Below the pieces are notes generated by a model, which was given only the letters and a program-made list of their open reading frames with translations, did not search any database and was not told the DNA's origin. From NCBI RefSeq assembly GCF_000718015.1, contig NZ_JODY01000003.1, positions 62,001 to 126,000 on the forward strand: a stretch of 64,000 bases of DNA, read 5' to 3'. This DNA comes from Streptomyces catenulae. Its GTDB lineage: Bacteria; Actinomycetota; Actinomycetes; Streptomycetales; Streptomycetaceae. Positions 45,076 to 53,190 of the stretch are shown piece by piece. The position numbers and the translations under genes are program-made. How positions within the stretch are numbered: position 1 is the stretch's first letter; every line of letters begins with the position of its first letter.

Positions 45076-46401
45076 TCAGAAGTCCCAGCCCTCGTCGTCG
45101 GCCGCCGCCTCGGCCGCCTGCGCCGCGAAGGCGGTGCCCGCCATGCCCGCGGTCAGCGTGGTGCCGTCCGACGGGTCGATCAGCAGGAAGGAGCCGGTAC
45201 GGCGGGAGTCGGCGTACGCGTCCAGGGCCAGCGGTTCGGCGGTACGGACCCGGACCCGGCCGATGTCGTTCGCCGCCAGCTCGCCGGGGGCCGGGTGCTG
45301 GGAGAGGTCGTCCAGCGTCAGCCGCGACGGGATCTCCTTGACGATCGCCTTGACGGTACGGGTGGTGTGCTTGAGCAGCACCCGCTGACCGGCGGTGAGC
45401 GGACGGTCGGCCACATGGCAGACGGTCGCCTCGACGTCCTGGGTGACGGCCGGTGCGCCCGCCGCGGGGGCGAGCAGGTCGCCGCGGGAGATGTCGAGGT
45501 CGTCGGCGAGGGTGACGGTGACCGACTGCGGCGCCCAGGCGGCCTCGACGGCCCGGCCGAGCAGGTCGATGCCGGTGACGGTGGAGACGCGGCCGGACGG
45601 CAGCACGCTCACCGTGTCGCCGACCCGCAGCACACCGGAGGCCATCTGACCCGCGTAGCCGCGGTAGTCGGGGTGTTCGGCGGTCTGCGGGCGGATGACG
45701 TACTGCACCGGGAAGCGGACCGGGTCGTGTGCCGGGTCGGTGTCGACGGGCACGGTCTCCAGGTGCTCCAGGACGGTCGGGCCGCCGTACCAGTCCATGT
45801 GCGCCGACGGGGCCACCACGTTGTCACCGGCGAGCGCGGAGATCGGGATGGCGGTGACCTCCGGGACGCCCAGCGACGCCGCGTAGGCGGTGAACTCCTC
45901 GGCGATGGTGGCGAAGACCGGCTCGGCGTAGTCGACCAGGTCCATCTTGTTGACGGCCAGCACCACGTGCGGGACGCGGAGCAGCGCGGCGACGGCGGCG
46001 TGCCGACGGGTCTGCTCGACCACGCCGTTGCGGGCGTCGACGAGCACCACGGCCAGTTCGGCGGTGGAGGCGCCGGTGACCATGTTGCGGGTGTACTGCA
46101 CATGCCCGGGGGTGTCGGCGAGGATGAACCGTCGCTTGGGGGTGGCGAAGTAGCGGTAGGCGACGTCGATGGTGATGCCCTGCTCGCGCTCGGCGCGCAG
46201 CCCGTCGGTCAGCAGCGCCAGGTCGGGCGCCTCCTGGCCGCGGCCCAGCGAGGCCCGCTCGACGGCTTCGAGCTGATCGGCGAGGACCGACTTGGAGTCG
46301 TGCAGCAACCGTCCGACCAGCGTGGACTTGCCGTCGTCGACGCTTCCGGCGGTGGCGAACCGCAGCAGCGAGGCCGCTCCGTGCTCAACAACAGTGCTCA
46401 T
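45076..46401 (-). CDS. cysN: Sulfate adenylyltransferase, GTPase subunit
   Basis: The 441-residue GTPase half of ATP sulfurylase, which couples GTP hydrolysis to adenosine 5'-phosphosulfate formation from sulfate. G1 is AGSVDDGKST (residues 18-27), G3 ADTPGHVQY, G4 NKMD, with EREQGITIDVAYRYF as the switch region. EF-Tu-like domains 2 and 3 follow. No CysC kinase domain is fused; cysC is separate here. The ATG at 46401 is 2 bp after the cysD stop, so subunit production is coupled. Confidence 0.96.
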   Translation of the reverse strand: MSTVVEHGAASLLRFATAGSVDDGKSTLVGRLLHDSKSVLADQLEAVERASLGRGQEAPDLALLTDGLRAEREQGITIDVAYRYFATPKRRFILADTPGHVQYTRNMVTGASTAELAVVLVDARNGVVEQTRRHAAVAALLRVPHVVLAVNKMDLVDYAEPVFATIAEEFTAYAASLGVPEVTAIPISALAGDNVVAPSAHMDWYGGPTVLEHLETVPVDTDPAHDPVRFPVQYVIRPQTAEHPDYRGYAGQMASGVLRVGDTVSVLPSGRVSTVTGIDLLGRAVEAAWAPQSVTVTLADDLDISRGDLLAPAAGAPAVTQDVEATVCHVADRPLTAGQRVLLKHTTRTVKAIVKEIPSRLTLDDLSQHPAPGELAANDIGRVRVRTAEPLALDAYADSRRTGSFLLIDPSDGTTLTAGMAGTAFAAQAAEAAADDEGWDF

Positions 46402-46403
46402 GG

Positions 46404-47348
46404 CTAGAAGTACCCCTCGCGCTTGCGGTCCTCCATGGCGGCCTCGGACATCTTGTCGTCGGCCCGCGTCGCGCCCCGCTCGGTGAGGCGGGAGGCGGCG
46501 ATCTCCGCGACGACCGCCTCGATGGTGGCGGCGTCGGAGTCGACGGCGCCGGTGCAGGACATGTCGCCGACGGTGCGGTAGCGCACCGTCCGGGTCTCCA
46601 GACGCTCGCCGTCCTTGAGGCCGCCCCATCCGCCGGGCGACAGCCACATGCCGTTACGGGAGAAGACCTCCCGCTCGTGCGCGTAGTAGATGGCGGGCAG
46701 TTCGATCTTCTCGCGGCCGATGTACTGCCACACGTCCAGCTCGGTCCAGTTGGACAGCGGGAAGACGCGGACGTGTTCGCCGGGGGAGTGGCGGCCGTTG
46801 TAGAGCTGCCACAGCTCGGGGCGCTGGCGGCGCGGGTCCCAGCCGCCGAACTCGTCGCGCAGCGAGAAGACCCGCTCCTTGGCGCGGGCCTTCTCCTCGT
46901 CGCGGCGGCCACCGCCGAAGACCGCGTCGAAGCGGCCCTGGGTGATGCCGTCGAGCAGCGGCACGGTCTGTAGCGGGTTGCGCAGCCCGTCGGGGCGTTC
47001 GCGCAGCTCACCGCGGTCGATGTAGTCCTGGACGGCGGCGATGTGCAGCCGCAGCCGGTGCTCGGCGACGACCCGGTCGCGGTAGTCGAGGACCTCGGGG
47101 AAGTTGTGCCCGGTGTCCACGTGGAGCAGGGCGAACGGCACCGGCGCGGGGGCGAACGCCTTCAGCGCCAGGTGCAGCATGACGATGGAGTCCTTGCCGC
47201 CGGAGAAGAGGATCACCGGCCGCTCGAACTCGCCCGCCACCTCGCGGAAGATGTGGACCGCCTCCGACTCCAGGGCGTCCAGGTGTGACAGCGCGTACGG
47301 GCCGGTGCCGCCGGTGCTCCCGGCGGCAGCGGTGGTGGTCGTGGTCAT
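46404..47348 (-). CDS. cysD: Sulfate adenylyltransferase, catalytic subunit
   Basis: The 314-residue catalytic half of ATP sulfurylase. The PP-loop SGGKDS is at residues 49-54, and FALLHVDTGHNFPEVL, AVFGGGRRDEEKARAKER and FPLSNWTELDVWQYI are standard CysD blocks, as is the C-terminal DRKREGYF. ATG at 47348 after GAAAGGGG. The first 15 residues are a Thr/Gly-rich leader. It lies between cysC and cysN in the same transcript. Confidence 0.97.
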   Translation of the reverse strand: MTTTTTAAAGSTGGTGPYALSHLDALESEAVHIFREVAGEFERPVILFSGGKDSIVMLHLALKAFAPAPVPFALLHVDTGHNFPEVLDYRDRVVAEHRLRLHIAAVQDYIDRGELRERPDGLRNPLQTVPLLDGITQGRFDAVFGGGRRDEEKARAKERVFSLRDEFGGWDPRRQRPELWQLYNGRHSPGEHVRVFPLSNWTELDVWQYIGREKIELPAIYYAHEREVFSRNGMWLSPGGWGGLKDGERLETRTVRYRTVGDMSCTGAVDSDAATIEAVVAEIAASRLTERGATRADDKMSEAAMEDRKREGYF

Positions 47349-47425
47349 GCTGCCCCTTTCGTCGGGCTCTCCTTCGCCGTGTGCCCGGGCCCGGGGCGGC
47401 GGCGCCACGGCGGGTTCGGGGGCGC

Positions 47426-47959
47426 TCACACCAGGCCCCGTTCGGTGAGCAGACCGTGCAGCGCGGCCGCCGACTCCGGCACGGTCTGGGTGTGCGAGGC
47501 GATCCGCAGATCGGGCGCCTCGGGCTGCTCGTACGGGTCGTCGACGCCGGTCAGGCCGGAGATCTCACCGGCCGCCTGCTTGGCGTAGAGCCCCTTGACG
47601 TCCCGCTCGGAGCAGACCTCGACGGGCGTGGCGACGTGCACCTCCAGATACGGGGTGCCCTCGGCCCGGTGGCGTTCGCGGACCGCCGCGCGGGAGGCGG
47701 CGTACGGGGCGATGACCGGTACCAGCGTGGTGACGCCGTTGCGGGCGAGGAGTTCGGCGACGAAGCCGATGCGCTGGACGTTGGTGTCGCGGTCGGCGCG
47801 GCTGAAGCCGAGTCCGGCGGAGAGGAAGGTGCGGATCTCGTCGCCGTCGAGGACCTCGACGCGGCGGCCCTCGGCGCGCAGCCGGTCGGCGAGGGCGCGG
47901 GCGATGGTGGTCTTGCCGGCGCTCGGCAGGCCCGTCAGCCACACGGTGGCGCCGGTCAT
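47426..47959 (-). CDS. cysC: Adenylylsulfate kinase
   Basis: A 177-residue kinase making 3'-phosphoadenosine 5'-phosphosulfate from APS. The P-loop GLPSAGKTT is at residues 10-18, LDGDEIRTFLSAGLGFSRADRDTN binds APS, and SERDVKGLYAKQAAGEISGLTGVDDPYE is the family lid. ATG at 47959, 6 nt after GAGGAG. It follows cysH by 47 bp. Because the adjacent cysH looks like an APS reductase, the PAPS made here may serve sulfotransferases. Confidence 0.96.
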   Translation of the reverse strand: MTGATVWLTGLPSAGKTTIARALADRLRAEGRRVEVLDGDEIRTFLSAGLGFSRADRDTNVQRIGFVAELLARNGVTTLVPVIAPYAASRAAVRERHRAEGTPYLEVHVATPVEVCSERDVKGLYAKQAAGEISGLTGVDDPYEQPEAPDLRIASHTQTVPESAAALHGLLTERGLV

Positions 47960-48006
47960 GGGTATCTCCTCAACTTCCGCTGCGGCGGTGGCAGTCGCTG
48001 TCTTCG

Positions 48007-48699
48007 TCATCCGTGCAGTCCGCACTCGGTCTTGTTGCGCCCGGCCCAGCGCCCGGCCCGCGCGTCCTCACCGGCGAGGACCCGGCGGGTGCACGGGGCG
48101 CAGCCGACGGAGGCGTAGCCGTCCTGGAGCAGCGGGTTGGTGAGCACGCCGTGCTCGGTGACGTACGCGTCGACGTCCGCCTGCGTCCAGCGGGCGATCG
48201 GCGAGACCTTCACCTTGCCGCGGCGGGCGTCCCAGCCGACGACGGGGGTACCGGCGCGGGTCGGCGACTCGTCGCGGCGCAGCCCGGTGGCCCAGGCGTC
48301 GTACCCGGCCAGCCCCCGCTCCAGCGGTTCGACCTTCCGCAGGGCGCAGCACAGGTCCGGGTCGCGGTCGTGGAGCTTCGGCGCGTGCTCGGCGTCCTGC
48401 TCGGCCACCGTTCGCCGGGGCGTGAGGGTGAGGACGTTGACGTCCAGCACCGCGGCGACGGCGTCGCGGGTGCCGAGGGTCTCGGGGAAGTGGTAGCCGG
48501 TGTCGAGGAAGACGACGTCCACGCCGGGCGCGACGCGCGAGGCGAGGTGGGCGACGACCGCGTCCTCCATCGAGGAGGTGACGCAGAAGCGGGGCCCGAA
48601 GGTCTCGGCCGCCCACCGGAGGATGTCGAGCGGATCGGCCTCCTCCAGTTCGCGGCCCGCGCGTTCGGCCAGTTGCGGGAGTTCGGACGCGGTGGTCAC
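48007..48699 (-). CDS. cysH: Assimilatory adenylylsulfate / phosphoadenylylsulfate reductase
   Basis: A 230-residue thioredoxin-dependent reductase releasing sulfite. The catalytic Cys226 is in the C-terminal ECGLHG. Cys117-Cys118 (DLCCALRK) and Cys200/Cys203 (CAPC) form the four-cysteine set that binds a [4Fe-4S] cluster in APS-using enzymes and is missing in PAPS-only CysH. By that rule it should accept APS directly. VTSSMEDAVVAHLASR replaces the PP-loop region. GTG at 48699, 4 nt after GGAGGTG, overlapping the preceding stop (GTGA). Confidence 0.95.
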   Translation of the reverse strand: MTTASELPQLAERAGRELEEADPLDILRWAAETFGPRFCVTSSMEDAVVAHLASRVAPGVDVVFLDTGYHFPETLGTRDAVAAVLDVNVLTLTPRRTVAEQDAEHAPKLHDRDPDLCCALRKVEPLERGLAGYDAWATGLRRDESPTRAGTPVVGWDARRGKVKVSPIARWTQADVDAYVTEHGVLTNPLLQDGYASVGCAPCTRRVLAGEDARAGRWAGRNKTECGLHG

Positions 48700-48899
48700 G
48701 GGGCACCTCCGGCGGAGCCGTCGGACGGGGACGGGGCGAGGCCCTGCGCGAGCAGACCGAGGAACTTCAGCCGGAAGGCGCGGTTGCAGGAGCGGCACTC
48801 CCACGCGGCACCGGTGCCCCGCTCCGAGGGCGTCTCGGAGGGGCGCAGGTCCTCGTCCCCGCAGTACGGGCAGTGGAACGGCGCGGCGCGTTCGCTCAC
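48696..48899 (-). CDS. Small zinc-ribbon protein in the sulfur operon
   Basis: A 67-residue protein with two CxxC pairs: Cys10/Cys13 (CPYCGDEDLRPS) and Cys35/Cys38 (CRSCNRAF), followed by a short hydrophobic LKFLGLLAQGLAP. Both ends overlap neighbours by 4 nt (GTGA): sulfite reductase upstream and cysH downstream, so it is made in step with them. It could be a redox or cluster-delivery helper, or a regulator; nothing is known to me. The composition is strongly coding-like despite its size. Confidence 0.85.
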   Translation of the reverse strand: MSERAAPFHCPYCGDEDLRPSETPSERGTGAAWECRSCNRAFRLKFLGLLAQGLAPSPSDGSAGGAP

Positions 48900-50593
48900 T
48901 TCAGCGCACCCTCTTCCGCACGGCCCACCCACTGGGCGAACCGCTCGCCCTCGGTGCGCTGCTCGGTGAAGGCGGTCAGCACCCGCTCGATGTAGTCGGG
49001 GAGTTCGGCGGCGGTGACCTTCAGCCCGCGCACCTTGCGGCCGAAGCCCGCCTCCAGACCGAGCGCGCCGCCCAGGTGCACCTGGTAGCCCTCGACCTGT
49101 CGGCCGTCGCCGTCCAGCATCAGCTGGCCCTTGAGACCGATGTCCGCGACCTGGATACGGGCGCAGGCGTTGGGGCAGCCGTTGAGGTTGATGGTGACCG
49201 GCTCGTCGAAGTCCGGGAGGCGGCGCTCCAGTTCGTCGATGAGGGACGCGCCGCGGCCCTTGGTCTCGACGATCGCGAGCTTGCAGAACTCGATGCCGGT
49301 GCAGGCCATCGTGCCGCGGCGGAACGGCGACGGGGTCACCCGCAGGTCCAGCGCCTCCAACCCGGCGACCAGCGAGTCGACGCGGTCCTCGGTGACGTCG
49401 AGGACGAGCATCTTCTGCTCGGTGGTGGTCCGCACCCGGCCTGAGCCGTGGGCCACGGCCACCTCGGCGATCTTGGTGAGGGTGGCGCCGTCCACCCGGC
49501 CGACGCGCGGGGCGAAGCCGACGTAGAACCGGCCGTCCTTCTGGCGGTGCACCCCGACGTGGTCGCGCCAGCGCTGCGCGGGTTCGGCGGGGGCCGGACC
49601 GTCGTGCAGCTTGCGGCCCAGGTAGTCGTCCTCCAGCACCTGGCGGAACTTCTCCGGGCCCCAGTCGGCGACGAGGAACTTCAGCCGGGCGCGGGTGCGC
49701 AGCCGGCGGTAGCCGTGATCGCGGAAGATCGAGATGACGCCCTCGTGGACCTCGGCCGCCTCCTCGGCGGAGACCCAGGCGCCGAGCCGTACGCCGAGCT
49801 TGGGGTTGGTGGAGAGCCCGCCGCCGACCCAGACGTCGAAGCCGGGGCCCAGCTCCGGGTGGACGACGCCGACCAGCGAGATGTCGTTGATCTCGTGGGC
49901 GACGTCCAGCAGCGGGGAGCCGGAGACCGCGGTCTTGAACTTCCGCGGGAGGTTGGAGAACGCGGGGTTGCCGACGATCCGGCGGTGGATCTCCTCGATG
50001 ACCGGCGTGCCGTCGATGATCTCGTCCTCGGCGATCCCGGCGACCGGCGAGCCGAGGATGGCGCGCGGGGTGTCGCCGCACGCCTCGGTGGTGGACAGGC
50101 CCACGCCCTCCAGGCGGCGCCAGATCTCCGGGACGTCCTCGATACGGATCCAGTGGAACTGGACGTTCTGCCGGTCGGTGATGTCGGCGGTGCCGCGCGC
50201 GAACTCCTGGGAGATCTCGCCGATGACCCGCAGCTGGTCGGTGGTCAGCCGCCCGCCGTCGATGCGGACCCGCAGCATGAAGAACTCGTCGTCCAGCTCC
50301 TCCGGCTCCAGCACCGCGGTCTTTCCGCCGTCGATCCCGGGGCGGCGCTGGGTGTAGAGGCCCCACCAACGCATCCGTCCGCGCAGGTCGTTGGGGTCGA
50401 TGGAGTCGAAACCGCGCTGCGCGTAGATCGTCTCAATGCGTGTCCGCACATTGAGACCGTCATCGTCCTTCTTGAACTGTTCGTTGCCGTTGAGCGGGGT
50501 GAAGTGACCGGCGGCCCACTGACCCTCGCCGCGGTGGCGTCCGGCCTTGCGGCGGGTCGTGGCAGCTGCGGGGCGTTCCGGGGTGGCGGCCAT
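48896..50593 (-). CDS. sir: Ferredoxin-dependent assimilatory sulfite reductase
   Basis: A 565-residue sirohaem/[4Fe-4S] enzyme reducing sulfite to sulfide with six electrons. Cluster ligands are Cys431 and Cys437 (TMACTGIEFCK) and Cys473 and Cys477 (NLNGCPNACA). Tyr80 (WGLYTQRR) and Cys172 (TEACGD) occupy the positions of the Tyr-Cys cross-link reported in Mycobacterium tuberculosis SirA, with the same 92-residue spacing. Two nitrite/sulfite-reductase repeats are complete. The ATG at 50593 is preferred to one at 50620. It is first after the leader peptide; the 217-bp leader may hold an attenuator. Confidence 0.95.
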   Translation of the reverse strand: MAATPERPAAATTRRKAGRHRGEGQWAAGHFTPLNGNEQFKKDDDGLNVRTRIETIYAQRGFDSIDPNDLRGRMRWWGLYTQRRPGIDGGKTAVLEPEELDDEFFMLRVRIDGGRLTTDQLRVIGEISQEFARGTADITDRQNVQFHWIRIEDVPEIWRRLEGVGLSTTEACGDTPRAILGSPVAGIAEDEIIDGTPVIEEIHRRIVGNPAFSNLPRKFKTAVSGSPLLDVAHEINDISLVGVVHPELGPGFDVWVGGGLSTNPKLGVRLGAWVSAEEAAEVHEGVISIFRDHGYRRLRTRARLKFLVADWGPEKFRQVLEDDYLGRKLHDGPAPAEPAQRWRDHVGVHRQKDGRFYVGFAPRVGRVDGATLTKIAEVAVAHGSGRVRTTTEQKMLVLDVTEDRVDSLVAGLEALDLRVTPSPFRRGTMACTGIEFCKLAIVETKGRGASLIDELERRLPDFDEPVTINLNGCPNACARIQVADIGLKGQLMLDGDGRQVEGYQVHLGGALGLEAGFGRKVRGLKVTAAELPDYIERVLTAFTEQRTEGERFAQWVGRAEEGALK

Positions 50594-50812
50594 GGGGGTA
50601 CGTCCTTCGGGGCGGCTCAAGGGAGGCGGGAGGGCACGGGAAAACCCGCGGTGACCTGCGCGGACACGCGGTGGAGCGGCGCGCGGCGGCGCGTCGTGAA
50701 AAGGGGAGGAGGAGAGGTCTCGGTGCGTCCGCGACGACGGGGACGGCAGGTGCGGGGAAGCGCGGTGGTGCCGGCGGTGCTGCCGGGGCGGTGACCCCTG
50801 GCCGATGCAGCG

Positions 50813-50896
50813 TCAGCGCGCCGGACAGATCGCGCTGGACAGGCGGCCGAGGTCGACGTGGAGTCGGCTCACCAACGCAATTCCTGTTCGAGACAT
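50813..50896 (-). CDS. Putative Cys-containing leader peptide of the sulfur operon
   Basis: A 27-residue peptide starting MSRTGIALVSRLHVDLGR with a single Cys at position 24 in SSAICPAR. Streptomyces genomes carry short conserved peptides of this kind (MSRTG...SRxHVDLxR...SAxCR) in front of sulfur-assimilation operons. It is on the same strand as the operon, 219 bp before the sulfite reductase start. No Shine-Dalgarno precedes the ATG, so it may be leaderless. The likely role is cysteine-dependent control, with ribosomes stalling at the Cys codon near the end when Cys-tRNA is scarce. Confidence 0.75.
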   Translation of the reverse strand: MSRTGIALVSRLHVDLGRLSSAICPAR

Positions 50897-51021
50897 GACC
50901 GCAGCGTGGCACGCCGTTCTCGCGGCAGTCCACCATCGTCCGGAGTCTGGACAGCTTGGTCCCGCATCGCGAGATGATGTGGTCTTGATCACGCGGTCAT
51001 CGTGCCCTACGGAGCCGTTCC

Positions 51022-51053
51022 ACCGGGGCACGCGGACGGCGGCGCGCCCCGGT
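51022..51053 (-). terminator. Terminator hairpin after the acetyltransferase gene
   Basis: Perfect 8-bp stem ACCGGGGC / GCCCCGGT with a 16-nt loop, 13 bp past the stop, separating it from the sulfur operon leader. Confidence 0.5.
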
Positions 51054-51066
51054 ACGCGGCGGTCCG

Positions 51067-51681
51067 TCACACCGGACGGGGCGCGCCCTCCCAGACGGGC
51101 AGCGCGGTGTCCCCGGCGCCCGGCCACGGCCCCGGCGTCTCGGTCACGGCCTCCTGCTCGACGGTGGTGTCGTACAGCCGGAAACCGCGCCGCTCGTAGT
51201 TGCGCAGCGCATGGCGCCCGTCCTTGCTGCAGGTGTGCACCCACACCCGGCGCGTCGGCGGTCGCCCCTCGTACCGCTCGCCCAGATCCCACGCCCGTGC
51301 GGTGCCGGACGACAGCAGATGGCCGCCGACGCCCTGCCCGCGGAACGCCGGGATCAGGCCGAAGTAGGCGATCTCGGTGACGCCGTCGGCCCGGCCGTCC
51401 AGTTCGATGAAGCCCGCCGGGGTGCCGTGCACGTACGCCACCCAGGTCTCCACGCCCGGCTGCGACAGATACTCCGCCCACCGCGCGTACGGCCACCCCA
51501 GCCGGTCGGTCCACAGGATGTCGCCGCCGACGGCGGAGTAGAGGAACCGGCTGAACTCCGGCAGCGGGCGCTCGGCCCGGACGATCCGGACGCCCTGTGC
51601 GGCGGGCGGCTCGGCGGCGGGCGCCAGATCGCCCGGCGCGGTCTGTTCGAGGTACCAGGTGGTGACGGTGAGGCTGCTCAT
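51067..51681 (-). CDS. GNAT family N-acetyltransferase
   Basis: A 204-residue acetyl-CoA-dependent acetyltransferase. The CoA-binding A motif is IPAFRGQGVGGHLLSSGTARAWDLG (R/QxxGxG/A), preceded by EIAYFGL, and HALRNYERRGFRLYDT is the terminal B motif. The substrate is unknown. The ATG at 51681 was chosen; a TTG at 51693 is in frame and no ribosome site distinguishes them. It lies just downstream of the sortase gene on the same strand. Confidence 0.88.
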   Translation of the reverse strand: MSSLTVTTWYLEQTAPGDLAPAAEPPAAQGVRIVRAERPLPEFSRFLYSAVGGDILWTDRLGWPYARWAEYLSQPGVETWVAYVHGTPAGFIELDGRADGVTEIAYFGLIPAFRGQGVGGHLLSSGTARAWDLGERYEGRPPTRRVWVHTCSKDGRHALRNYERRGFRLYDTTVEQEAVTETPGPWPGAGDTALPVWEGAPRPV

Positions 51682-51693
51682 GGCGGCAGCCAA

Positions 51694-52377
51694 TCACGGC
51701 GCCCCGGCCGCCGGATGCCCGCCCCGGGGAGTGACGAGCCGGGCGAAGACGACGACGTTACCGGCGTACCCGGAGCCCGCGTGGTAGCTGCCGCCGCAGG
51801 TCAGCAGCCGCAGCTCGGGGCGGCCCGTCGAACCGTAGACCTGCTCGGCGGGGAAGCGGTCCTTGGCGAAGGTCCGCACGGAGTAGACGGCGAAGACCGC
51901 ACGGCGCCCGTCGCGGCGGCGCACCTCGACCGTGGCGCCCCGCTTCAGCCCGCCCAGCCCGTAGAAGACCGCGGGGCCGGTGTAGCTGTCGACGTGCCCG
52001 ACGAGGACGGCGGTGCCGCGTTCGCCGGGGGTCGGGGCGTCCCGGTACCAGCCGGTGACGCGGGTGTCGGCGGACGGCGGCGCCTCGATCGCCCCGTGGG
52101 CGTCCAGACCGCGGGCGATCACCGGGGCGGACACCTGGAGCGCCGGGATCACCACCCGGTCGGGGACGGAGCGCGGCAACGGCGGCGCCGCCGGGGCGGG
52201 GGCGGCGGGCGCGGCGCGGGTGGGGCCGGGCCGGGGCGGGCCGCCCGGCCGGTCCGGCAGCCCCGTACGGATGAGGAAGATCCCGGTCAGCGCGAGCAGC
52301 GCCAGCGCGCCCCAGGGCCGCTGCCGCCGGGCCGTCGGCTCCGGGCGCCGCTCCGGCCACGCCGCCCTCAGGCTCAT
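51694..52377 (-). CDS. Class F sortase
   Basis: A 227-residue membrane-anchored transpeptidase. An N-terminal helix (WGALALLALTGIFLI) is followed by a Pro/Ala-rich linker and the sortase barrel. The catalytic His is in VLVGHVDSY, the Cys in LRLLTCGGSY and the Arg in VVFARLVTP. Class F enzymes are typical of Actinobacteria; their substrates are poorly known, and no LPXTG-type protein is visible in the window. GGAGGGAG precedes the ATG at good spacing. The acetyltransferase gene starts 12 bp after its stop. Confidence 0.93.
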   Translation of the reverse strand: MSLRAAWPERRPEPTARRQRPWGALALLALTGIFLIRTGLPDRPGGPPRPGPTRAAPAAPAPAAPPLPRSVPDRVVIPALQVSAPVIARGLDAHGAIEAPPSADTRVTGWYRDAPTPGERGTAVLVGHVDSYTGPAVFYGLGGLKRGATVEVRRRDGRRAVFAVYSVRTFAKDRFPAEQVYGSTGRPELRLLTCGGSYHAGSGYAGNVVVFARLVTPRGGHPAAGAP

Positions 52378-52578
52378 CGCACTCCCTCCGCCGCCCACCG
52401 CGCGCCTCCGCTCCCGGCACCGTAGGCGCGCGGTGGGCGGCGGGCGATCGGGGAGGGGCGATCGGGGGAGGGGTGCGCCGGGCGGCGGGTGGGGCCGGTT
52501 TCCTTCAGGAAGGCTTCCTGAACGCTGCCCGACGGGCCGCGGCGGGCCGCCGAGTCCGGCAGTCCGCCGCGAAGGAAC

Positions 52579-52968
52579 TCAGGCGTCCCGCGGGTACCAG
52601 CGCAGTTCGACGGTGTTGCCGTCCGGGTCCTGTACGTAGACGGAGACGGCGGTGCCCCGGGCGCCGTAGCGTTCGCCGGGGCCGTCCAGGACGGTGAAGA
52701 CGCCGGAGTCGATGACCTGTTGCCAGTCGAGCGGCTCGACCACCAGGCAGAGGTGGTCGACGTTGGCGCCCCGCGGCCGTCCGTCGGACGCCTCGACGAG
52801 GTCGATGATCGTGGTCGGGCTCACCCGCACGGACGGGAAGGGCGCCTGGCCGGTCCGCCACTCCGCCACCCGCACCGGTTCCAGCCCCAGCGGGCCGGTG
52901 TAGAAGTCCAGCGAGCGCTCGATGTCGGCGACGTTGAGGACGAGATGGTCGAAGGCGATCACACGCAT
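52579..52968 (-). CDS. VOC family (glyoxalase-fold) protein
   Basis: A 129-residue protein with two beta-alpha-beta-beta-beta modules. Likely metal ligands are the His in AFDHLVLNV (residue 8), the His in NVDHLCLVV and the Glu in DPDGNTVELRWYP, the usual H-H-E set, so it is probably an active metalloenzyme such as a dioxygenase, glyoxalase or thiol transferase. GGAGACAGCC precedes the ATG at 52968. It is divergent from a LysR regulator, which probably controls it. Confidence 0.88.
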   Translation of the reverse strand: MRVIAFDHLVLNVADIERSLDFYTGPLGLEPVRVAEWRTGQAPFPSVRVSPTTIIDLVEASDGRPRGANVDHLCLVVEPLDWQQVIDSGVFTVLDGPGERYGARGTAVSVYVQDPDGNTVELRWYPRDA

Positions 52969-53130
52969 GGCTGTCTCCGTGGGGTTGGGTTGGGGGAGGC
53001 ACCCGGCGCCGGAAGGGGCGACGGTCCCGGGCTCACCGGGCCGGTCCGGGCCGCAGGCCGACCATCGTGGTCCGTCGTGGTCCGACGTGGTCGGCGTCCC
53101 GTCGGCCGTGGTCACCAGCATCGGCGAGCG

Positions 53131-53173
53131 GGTATCCATCGGTCCAACACCTGCTGGTCATCGGTATCCATCG
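53131..53173. promoter_or_regulatory. Direct repeats in the VOC/LysR divergent promoter
   Basis: Two perfect copies of GGTATCCATCG start at 53131 and 53163, 32 bp apart (three helical turns). CGATGG, the reverse of their end, recurs at 53189 over the LysR start codon. Spacing and place fit LysR-type binding. Confidence 0.55.
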
Positions 53174-53190
53174 TGTTCGATCATGGATCG

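Noticed and set aside
42666..45341. An 891-codon plus-strand frame across the ssu genes
   Set aside because: Shadow composition; the minus strand holds three recognisable transporter subunits with ribosome sites.
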